Positions 31,137 through 36,403 of a stretch of DNA of 36,403 bases are shown one piece after another. A program made the translations under genes and the position numbers. The first letter of the stretch is position 1; each line of letters begins with the position of its first letter. The notes under the pieces were generated by a model. That model made no database searches. It was not told the origin of the DNA and saw only the letters and a program-made list of their open reading frames with translations. This stretch comes from Burkholderiales bacterium (lineage in GTDB: Bacteria; Pseudomonadota; Gammaproteobacteria; Burkholderiales; Burkholderiaceae_C), in contig JAEKLF010000085.1 in NCBI GenBank assembly GCA_019509985.1, forward strand, positions 1 through 36,403, read 5' to 3'.

Positions 31137-31958
31137 GTGAAACTCAACGACCTTCTCGCTACCGATGCATTGATCCCATCGTTGCCGGAGGGGGTCAGTC
31201 GAATCCTCGGTGAATTCCAGAATGAAGAACCCGACCTGCGCCGGATCAATCAGCTTTTGTCTGGCGAAGTGGGGCTGACGGTGCGCATCCTGCGGCTGGT
31301 GAACTCTGCCCGCTACAGCGCGGGCGGCCAGCGCATCGGGACGGTGGAAGCAGCCACTGCAATGCTGGGCTTGAAGGCCACGCGCCAACTCGTGCAAGCG
31401 GCGGCGGTCGGGGGCGCGTTCAAAGGCGTAACCGACGTGGATATGACCGATTTCTGGCGCCACAGCCTGGATGTCGCGAAGATCGCGCAGTCCCTGGCCG
31501 AGGAGTTCAGATTGGACGCCGGCATCGCGTTCACCGCTGGGTTGCTGCACGGCACGGGCGACCTGATCCTCAAGATGGCGATGCCCGACCTGGTCAGCCT
31601 CCAACCGGCCTTCGCCACCGATGACGGCCGCTATGAGGCCCAGATCGCCGAGTTGGGCTACGCCTACCCCGAAGTCGGCGCCGCCTTTGCCGCGCGTTGG
31701 CAGTTTCCGCAGGCCATCGTCGAAGCCATCCGCCATCAATGCGACCCTCAGGAGGGTGACGACCGGACCTATTCCAGCCTGTTGTATCTCGCATGCTGGA
31801 GCGCGCGGGCGCACGAACTGGATATCGAAGGCACCGCACTGTTCGACACCTTCCCGCACGGCGTGGCTCAGGCGATCGGCATGACCGATGCGGGCCGGCT
31901 GTGCGACGACAAAGTCATTGCCTGGACTGCGGTCGACGAGGGGCGAGATTTTTCTTGA
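31137..31958 (+). CDS. HDOD domain protein
   Basis: A 273-residue cytoplasmic protein made almost wholly of an HDOD domain (about 8-210), a non-catalytic relative of HD phosphohydrolases used in signalling. It shows ALIPSLPEGVSRILGEF, LLSGEVGLTVRILRLVNSAR, AATAMLGLKATRQLV and the degenerate HD site (FWRHSLDVAKIAQSLAEEF, GLLHGTGDLIL, where HD proteins have LLHDIG). GTG 31137 was chosen because GAGG lies six bases upstream and the protein then begins at the domain; the open frame extends upstream to ATG 31077. Probable role in regulation of motility, cell cycle or c-di-GMP-linked processes, unproven. Confidence 0.88.
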   Translation: MKLNDLLATDALIPSLPEGVSRILGEFQNEEPDLRRINQLLSGEVGLTVRILRLVNSARYSAGGQRIGTVEAATAMLGLKATRQLVQAAAVGGAFKGVTDVDMTDFWRHSLDVAKIAQSLAEEFRLDAGIAFTAGLLHGTGDLILKMAMPDLVSLQPAFATDDGRYEAQIAELGYAYPEVGAAFAARWQFPQAIVEAIRHQCDPQEGDDRTYSSLLYLACWSARAHELDIEGTALFDTFPHGVAQAIGMTDAGRLCDDKVIAWTAVDEGRDFS

Positions 31959-31997
31959 CCGCTGCGGGTTCGAGCAGCGATCGTTCGCGCGAGAAAG

Positions 31998-32024
31998 AGC
32001 CTGTCCGCTTGCGCGGATGGGGCT
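31998..32024. terminator. Possible terminator hairpin between convergent genes
   Basis: AGCC-TG-TCCGC, a TTGC loop and GCGGA-TG(G)-GGCT form an interrupted stem followed on the plus strand by TGATTTGG, a weak T-tract. It lies 40 bases after the HDOD stop and before the end of the convergent gene. Confidence 0.35.
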
Positions 32025-32118
32025 TGATTTGGCTCGCCGATCACTCCACTCTACGAACGAAAATGCTGAGCATCGATCGTGTGCAGCTGAAAAGGGCCGC
32101 GTAAAAGCGCCGGTAGCG

Positions 32119-32838
32119 CTACGCGTCTGGGGCAGATACCAAGTCCAGCAGCAATTTTCCGAAGTCGGTCACCAGCGGTCGATAGGCCAAACCGTATTCG
32201 CCGTCGGTCTCAAACTGGGTGGCGTCCGAGAAGACGAGGCCGGCAGTACCAAGATCGGTAAAGCACCGTTGCACCAGCAGCCTCGGATCAACGCCATAGG
32301 CGTTGCCTTGGAGGGACGGAATTCGAGCCCGGAAAAGTTCCTGAATTGAAACGACACGCTCGTTGTTGATGCGCTCCCCAGGGGCCGCGGCGACTGCCAG
32401 CATCGCCAACTGAAGCTCGTTCAGGTGGTCTATGGTGTCGAGCAGCATCTGTAGAGCGATGTCATCTACCTTCTTTCCCAACGCAAGGTTGACCACGACG
32501 TTCTGCAGTGCATCCAGCTTCTTTGATCTGTGCGTTTTTATGGCGGCCTGCGAGATCTGAACGAAAGCGCTCACGAAAGCAGGATCCTCGGCAAGTTTGT
32601 CGAGGCGCACCTCGGTCTCTTGAACTCGGTGAGCTAGCCGGTTTAACCATTCATCTTTTCGAGATTCGAGCGGGACCTTGATCAGTAGTTCGACAAGGTC
32701 GGATGCGATGGCAGCCGCTGGGAGCCCACCGATAGAAAATGCGAGCGTACCGGCTACGGCCTTTCCAACAGCTCCGATCGCTTTGTAAGTCAGCGAGTCA
32801 TCAGGCGATGTAGCGACGATCGGCCGTTCGTTTGTCAT
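32119..32838 (-). CDS. Protein of unknown function with a hydrophobic N-terminal segment
   Basis: A 239-residue protein with visibly lower GC and different codon use from its neighbours. A glycine/alanine-rich hydrophobic region (about 19-56, AIGAVGKAVAGTLAFSIGGL) is followed by a helical region (about 57-150) with RKDEWLNRLAHRVQETEVRL, FVSAFVQISQAAIKTHRSKK and LDALQNVVVNLALG, then PLVTDFGKLLLDLVS at the end. The KTHRxKKLxALxNxVxNxAL pattern recurs in a widespread uncharacterised family often found in accessory DNA; I cannot name a function. The ATG at 32838 has AAGAAG upstream. It probably arrived by transfer. Confidence 0.72.
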   Translation of the reverse strand: MTNERPIVATSPDDSLTYKAIGAVGKAVAGTLAFSIGGLPAAAIASDLVELLIKVPLESRKDEWLNRLAHRVQETEVRLDKLAEDPAFVSAFVQISQAAIKTHRSKKLDALQNVVVNLALGKKVDDIALQMLLDTIDHLNELQLAMLAVAAAPGERINNERVVSIQELFRARIPSLQGNAYGVDPRLLVQRCFTDLGTAGLVFSDATQFETDGEYGLAYRPLVTDFGKLLLDLVSAPDA

Positions 32839-33031
32839 AGCGTTCTTCTTTCGTTTGTTCGGCGATCTATATCCCGGCGCCGACTTCAGGCTTCGGACCG
32901 TCTTTAGCCTCGGGATGCGCCGCACGGGTCGGGGTGCTTCCCAGCTGAGGGTGGACTGCAAACGTCCCTGAATGGGCTTCTCAATGCGACGTCTGTCTAC
33001 GCTGATGCTGGCGGTCAACGCGGACTGTCGC

Positions 33032-33373
33032 TCACACCTTTTTGACGAACTCCGACTTCAACCCCATCGCCCCAATCCCGTCGATCTTGCAGTCAATGTC
33101 GTGGTCGCCATCGGCCAGTCGGATGTTCTTGACCTTGGTGCCGACCTTGACGACCAGGGACGAGCCCTTGATCTTCAGGTCCTTGACCACGGTCACCGTG
33201 TCGCCGTCCTGCAGCACATTGCCCACGGCGTCGCGGATGACGCGCGCTTCTTCGGCGGCGGGCGCTGTGGGCGATAACGACCATTCGTGGCCGCATTCGG
33301 GGCAGATCAACTGAGCGCCGTCCTCGTAGGTGTACGAAGATTGGCACTGAGGGCAAGCGGGCAGGGTGCTCAT
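33032..33373 (-). CDS. yjdM: YjdM (PhnA-like) zinc-ribbon protein
   Basis: A 113-residue protein matching the YjdM family, formerly called PhnA alkylphosphonate uptake protein. The amino-terminal zinc ribbon has CPQC and CPEC pairs (C7, C10, C24, C27) in LPACPQCQSSYTYED and QLICPECGHEW. The carboxy-terminal SH3-like domain contains DGDTVTVVKDLKIKGSS, VKVGTKVKNIRL and a DIDCKIDGIGAMGLKSEFVK ending. Length and motifs are standard. Function is uncertain despite the old name. It lies just downstream of tRNA-Asn, separated by its terminator. Confidence 0.93.
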   Translation of the reverse strand: MSTLPACPQCQSSYTYEDGAQLICPECGHEWSLSPTAPAAEEARVIRDAVGNVLQDGDTVTVVKDLKIKGSSLVVKVGTKVKNIRLADGDHDIDCKIDGIGAMGLKSEFVKKV

Positions 33374-33395
33374 CGGTTCGTTTTCAGCTGGACAA

Positions 33396-33428
33396 GAAAA
33401 AAGCCCCGCTGCTTGCGCAACGAGGCTT
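33396..33428 (-). terminator. Intrinsic terminator of tRNA-Asn
   Basis: On the minus strand AGCCTCG, a loop, and CGGGGCT are followed by TTTTTT (complement of AAAAAAGCCCCG at 33396-33407). It starts seven bases after the tRNA end. Confidence 0.75.
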
Positions 33429-33434
33429 CTGATT

Positions 33435-33510
33435 TGGCTCCCCGACCTGGGCTCGAACCAGGGACCTACGGATTAACAGTCCGGCGCTCTACCGACTGAG
33501 CTATCGAGGA
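33435..33510 (-). tRNA. tRNA-Asn (anticodon GUU)
   Basis: Seventy-six bases fold as a cloverleaf. The acceptor stem TCCTCGA pairs with TCGGGGA (one T-G pair), the D arm is TAGCTCAGTCGGTAGAGC, the anticodon loop is CTGTTAA with GTT, and the T arm contains GGTTCGAGCCC. CCA is encoded. Promoter at 33590-33619 and terminator at 33396-33428 flank it. Confidence 0.97.
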
Positions 33511-33589
33511 AATGTTCGGTATGGGTGCCGACGGTGCGGTTGCCGCCAGCTTCTCTGTTTTGAGACCATATCGAGGAACAGAGCCCGCG

Positions 33590-33619
33590 ATTATAGAGAC
33601 TTTTTCGGGTGCCTCACAA
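33590..33619 (-). promoter_or_regulatory. Sigma-70 promoter of tRNA-Asn
   Basis: On the minus strand, TTGTGA (33614-33619) and a perfect TATAAT (33590-33595) are 18 bases apart, about 80 bases before the tRNA. The -35 box overlaps the stop codon of the TonB-dependent receptor gene. Confidence 0.65.
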
Positions 33620-35749
33620 GCGGACCTCTAGACTGGCTCGGAAAGTGCGCGGCGCGAGCGGGTAGAGGTAGCTGTGCTCGAACTGCCAGGGCGACTCGCG
33701 CCAGGCGCGGCGGTTGGTGAGGTTGTCGACCGCCGCACGCCAGACCCAGGTCTGGTTGCCGATGCCTTGCGTGTAGCGCAGGCCAGCGTCGGCCACCGTC
33801 CAGGCGGGCACGGGGATGCTGTTGTCGGGCGTCGCGAAGCGGCTGCCTTCGTGTTGCAGGCCGAGCTGCGCCTGCAGGCCGGGCAGCAGGTCCTGGCGGA
33901 GCTGCGCCTTGAGCGTGGTCTGTGGCACGTTGGGCGGCACGAGGCCGTTGAGACTGGCGTCGGCGCTGCCCTCGCGGCGCGCGTGCAGGCGCGTGGCACT
34001 GGCGAACAGGCCGCCGCCGCTCCACTTCAGGTCGGCGCTGGCCTCGACACCGCGGTGGCGGGCGTAGCCGTCGGCGCGGTGTTCGCAGCTCAGGTCGACG
34101 TCGCAGGCGCCGATGTCGCTCCACAGCGGTCGGCGGATGTCGAACACCGTCAGCGAACCTTCGACGCGTTGCGTGCCGGTCTTGATGCCGACCTCAGTCT
34201 GGCGGCTCTTCAGCGCGGGCAGGGCCTGGCCGGCGTTGACGTAGCGCGGCCGGTTGGGCGTGACTTCGCTTTCGACGCCCTGGCCCCAGCTGGCGTAGAC
34301 CAGCCAGTCGGTCGCGATGGCATGGCTCACGGCGACCCAAGGCGTCGTGACGCTTTGCGAGTAGTCGATGGGCTGGCTGCCGTCGGTGCGCACGCTCTCG
34401 CGGTGCAGGCGGGTGTGGCGCAGGCCCAGCCAGGCGCTGGTGTCGGCGCCCAGGGCGACGCGGTCGCGCAGGTAGAGCTCGTTGTTGCGCTCGTCCCGGT
34501 TGGTGTTCTCGCCGGTCAGTGCGGGGTTGGGAGGCGTGATGGCGCTGCCATCGACGTTGCCCACGCCGGCGAAGTTGTAGGCCTGGCGCTGGAAGCGGCT
34601 CTTGAACTGGCTGGTCAGGCCGCCGACGGTCAGTTCATGGCGCAGGCCGGCGAGCTGCACGGGGCCGCTGGCGGAGATGTCCAGCGACGTCGTGTCGCGG
34701 TGCTCGTTCTCGCTGCGGTAGTCGTAGAGGTCGAAGCGGCCATCGGGGCCGTAGCGGTCGCAGTAGTAGACGCCTTCGAAGCTGCTGGTCTCGTTGCAGT
34801 CCAGGCCGAAGCCGAAGGCGTTGCGGTCGTCCGTGCGCAGACGCTGGATGCCCAGATGCGCCTGGGCACGCCAGTCGCCCGCCAACTTCTGCTGCACGCG
34901 CAGCGAGGCGTGCGTGTTGTCGAAGACAACGGGCAGCGTCCAGGGCTGGTTGTTGAGGTTCAGATTCGGGTCGACGTGCCTGGCATCGGGCAGCGTGTCG
35001 CCCAGCAGGCTGAAGCCGTCCTGGCTGGGCTGGCTCTGGCGGTTGAACTCGACCTCTACCTCGACGAGGGTGTCGGGGCTGATTCGCCAGTCCGTGGCCA
35101 GCGCGGCGGTGTGCGAGCTGCCCTTGCTGTTGCGCAGCGTGGGGTCCAGGTGGGCCGCGGCGAGGTTGATGCGCAAGCCGAACTCGCGGTTTGTGCCGAA
35201 GCGTTGCGAGTGGTCGACGCTGGCCTCCACCGTGCCGCCCTGGATGGCGCCCAGCATCAGCGTCGTCGCATCCTCGGCAAGCGGGCGCTTGACGACGAGG
35301 TTGACGAGGCCAGCCGGCGCGCTGGTGCCGGCCTGCATGCCGGAGCTGCCCTTGAGCACTTCTACAGCCGCCTTGTTGGCCAGCGACAGCGAGGTCTCGC
35401 CGTTGATGGGCAGGCCGTCCCGACGCAGATTGAAGCGGTTGTCCAGGTCGAAGCCGCGCACCTTCAACTGCGACCAGTAGCCAACGGCGTTGTAGCTGTC
35501 GGAGACCGAGGCATCGAGCTTGGTGAGGCCGGAGAGTTGGTTGACGCCGGTGTCGGCCAGGCGTTCCGCTGACAGGCTGACGGCCTGCATCGGCAGCTTG
35601 GCCGGCGGGTCGCTGAAGCCGGTGAGGCCGGGCGCGGCTTCGGTCGCCTTGCCGGTCACGCTGACCTGGGGCAGGGTCTGGGCGCCGGCAACGCCGGCGG
35701 CGAGCAGCGCCGAAGCGGCTGCGAGGAGGGAAAGAGTAGGTCGTGCCAT
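33614..35749 (-). CDS. TonB-dependent outer-membrane receptor under TPP riboswitch control
   Basis: A 711-residue TonB-dependent receptor. Signal peptide MARPTLSLLAAASALLAAGVAGA is followed by a TonB-box-like LPQVSVTG, the plug domain (about 50-160: LKVRGFDLDNRFNLRRDGLP, VEVLKGSSGMQAGTSAPAGL, VNLVVKRP) and a 22-strand-type barrel ending in a terminal aromatic-rich strand (FRASLEVRL). Plug and barrel resemble siderophore receptors, which automatic annotation would suggest, but the upstream TPP riboswitch indicates uptake of thiamine or a precursor. Ribosome site before ATG 35749 is poor, consistent with riboswitch control of initiation. Transport cargo is inferred from the riboswitch, not from the protein. 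Confidence 0.9.
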   Translation of the reverse strand: MARPTLSLLAAASALLAAGVAGAQTLPQVSVTGKATEAAPGLTGFSDPPAKLPMQAVSLSAERLADTGVNQLSGLTKLDASVSDSYNAVGYWSQLKVRGFDLDNRFNLRRDGLPINGETSLSLANKAAVEVLKGSSGMQAGTSAPAGLVNLVVKRPLAEDATTLMLGAIQGGTVEASVDHSQRFGTNREFGLRINLAAAHLDPTLRNSKGSSHTAALATDWRISPDTLVEVEVEFNRQSQPSQDGFSLLGDTLPDARHVDPNLNLNNQPWTLPVVFDNTHASLRVQQKLAGDWRAQAHLGIQRLRTDDRNAFGFGLDCNETSSFEGVYYCDRYGPDGRFDLYDYRSENEHRDTTSLDISASGPVQLAGLRHELTVGGLTSQFKSRFQRQAYNFAGVGNVDGSAITPPNPALTGENTNRDERNNELYLRDRVALGADTSAWLGLRHTRLHRESVRTDGSQPIDYSQSVTTPWVAVSHAIATDWLVYASWGQGVESEVTPNRPRYVNAGQALPALKSRQTEVGIKTGTQRVEGSLTVFDIRRPLWSDIGACDVDLSCEHRADGYARHRGVEASADLKWSGGGLFASATRLHARREGSADASLNGLVPPNVPQTTLKAQLRQDLLPGLQAQLGLQHEGSRFATPDNSIPVPAWTVADAGLRYTQGIGNQTWVWRAAVDNLTNRRAWRESPWQFEHSYLYPLAPRTFRASLEVRL

Positions 35750-35833
35750 CGGAGTGCAAAGCGATGGCAGGTCGGCAAACGAGAACGCGGCGGGCCCCGG
35801 GAGACGGAACGGTAAGGAGCCCTGCTGGTCGGC

Positions 35834-35918
35834 TGCTTCCCTGCGCGAGGATTACCTCAATCAGGTTCAAAGGGACTGTCTCAGTCGATGGCCGCAGCCA
35901 TCAACACCCCTAGCGAAG
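35834..35918 (-). promoter_or_regulatory. TPP (THI-element) riboswitch
   Basis: The minus strand carries the conserved elements in order: AGGGGTGTT (35903-35912), CTGAGA (35879-35884), CCTTTGAACCTGAT (35860-35873), and GCGCAGGGAAGC closing the P1 side, near 35836-35847. This is the standard thiamine pyrophosphate aptamer. It starts about 170 bases and ends about 85 bases before the TonB-dependent receptor ATG, so it controls that gene. Confidence 0.92.
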
Positions 35919-35961
35919 AGTCGCTGGCGCGAGGCCAGCAACTTGGCGGATTTTAAAAGCA

Positions 35962-35986
35962 AACGGCCCGCGTGAGGCGGGCCGTT
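35962..35986 (-). terminator. Intrinsic terminator of the ferredoxin-NADP reductase gene
   Basis: AACGGCCCGC and GCGGGCCGTT form a long perfect stem with a short loop. On the minus strand it is followed by TGCTTTTAAAA. It lies 20 bases beyond the reductase stop and before the TPP riboswitch, separating the two transcription units. Confidence 0.8.
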
Positions 35987-36006
35987 GTCTAGACAAGTGT
36001 GGTGCT

Positions 36007-36403
36007 TCAGTCGAAGACGGGCGATTCCACACCCAGCACCTTGTGCAGCTTGGGGCTGGTCGTCGTGTACTGCAGGTGGATGCGCTTGTCTGGGAACACG
36101 TAAGGCGCGGCGCCGAAGGCCGCCAGCGCGCATTCGTGGAAGCCGCTGAGGATCAGCTTCTTCTTGCCCGGGTAGGTGTTCACGTCGCCCACGGCAAAGA
36201 TGCCGGGCACGCTGGTCTCGAACTTCTCGGTGTCGACGACGATCTGCTTGCGCTCCAGCGCCAGGCCCCAATCAGCGATGGGGCCGAGCTTGGGAGACAG
36301 GCCGAAGAACACCAGCACTTCGTCGCAGGGCACAACGCGCGTGACGCCGTCGTTGCCGGTGATCTTCAGGCCCGCGAGCCTGCCGTCGCGCTCATCGATG
36401 CCC
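36007..36403 (-). CDS. Ferredoxin/flavodoxin-NADP(+) reductase, thioredoxin reductase-like (5' end cut by window edge)
   Basis: The carboxy-terminal 131 residues of a two-domain flavoprotein of the thioredoxin reductase-like ferredoxin-NADP reductase group (YumC-type). Visible motifs are EVLVFFGLSPKLGPIADWGL, the FAD-binding VPGIFAVGDVNTYPGKKKLI and the terminal HECALAAFGAAPYVFPDK. The tail continues with HLQYTTTSPKLHKVLGV, as in this family, and lacks the redox-active cysteines in the visible part. The reading frame is open to the window edge, so the start lies outside. It would pass electrons from NADPH to ferredoxin or flavodoxin. Confidence 0.88.
   Translation of the reverse strand, partial: GIDERDGRLAGLKITGNDGVTRVVPCDEVLVFFGLSPKLGPIADWGLALERKQIVVDTEKFETSVPGIFAVGDVNTYPGKKKLILSGFHECALAAFGAAPYVFPDKRIHLQYTTTSPKLHKVLGVESPVFD

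Noticed and set aside
1..36403. CRISPR arrays, insertion sequences or rRNA genes
   Set aside because: No regularly spaced repeats, transposase motifs or rRNA signatures were seen anywhere in the window.

Overview
The window is a GC-rich bacterial chromosome segment with dense coding, frequent ATGA/TGATG gene overlaps and a gene repertoire typical of betaproteobacteria. The TRAP dicarboxylate/uronate-type transporter, STAS-MlaE lipid transporter, Gcw_chp (TorF-type) porin and Tn-free polysaccharide genes suggest Burkholderiales, probably near Roseateles/Rubrivivax/Leptothrix. The genus is an inference from protein style, not a database match. Both window edges cut a gene: dctM on the left and a ferredoxin-NADP reductase on the right.

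Layout. (1) 1-6045, minus: a pectin catabolic operon in the order kdgK, pectate lyase, GH43 glycosidase, dctP, dctQ, dctM, with a palindrome at its head. Secreted enzymes cut pectin, the TRAP transporter imports the uronate products, and the kinase acts on 2-keto-3-deoxygluconate. (2) 6239-10271, plus: a periplasmic double-retropepsin/TPR protein, an M19-type dipeptidase homologue lacking its N-terminal metal ligands, a truncated amidohydrolase pseudogene, a RidA protein and a small conserved-looking protein. (3) 10253-14799, minus: a family-3 solute-binding protein and a four-gene Mla/Pqi-like lipid ABC transporter (permease with STAS, ATPase, MCE protein, auxiliary lipoprotein), interrupted by a mosaic of palindromes.

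(4) 14905-24536, plus: a long, tightly overlapping array starting with an ECF sigma factor, an anti-sigma factor whose periplasmic part resembles a subtilase propeptide, a subtilase, a Gcw_chp porin, a monohaem lipoprotein, a CXXCH-bearing outer-membrane barrel, a radical SAM/SPASM protein, a 34-aa microprotein, an amidohydrolase, a 29-aa microprotein, a glycosyltransferase and a flippase. (5) 24500-30127: five more genes (methyltransferase, glycosyltransferase, nucleotidyltransferase, HprK-like kinase, second radical SAM protein) that alternate strand one by one, with overlapping 3' ends and almost touching 5' ends. Regions 4 and 5 together look like a cell-envelope glycoconjugate or modified-peptide locus and are the best candidate for an undescribed system.

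(6) 30128-33030: about 1 kb of decayed DNA (GntR/MocR-type helix-turn-helix and flavin-reductase remnants), an HDOD protein, and a lower-GC gene of unknown function, together resembling a small acquired or eroding islet. (7) 33032-36403, minus: yjdM, tRNA-Asn with its own promoter and terminator, a TonB-dependent receptor preceded by a TPP riboswitch (so probably a thiamine-related transporter), and the partial ferredoxin-NADP reductase.
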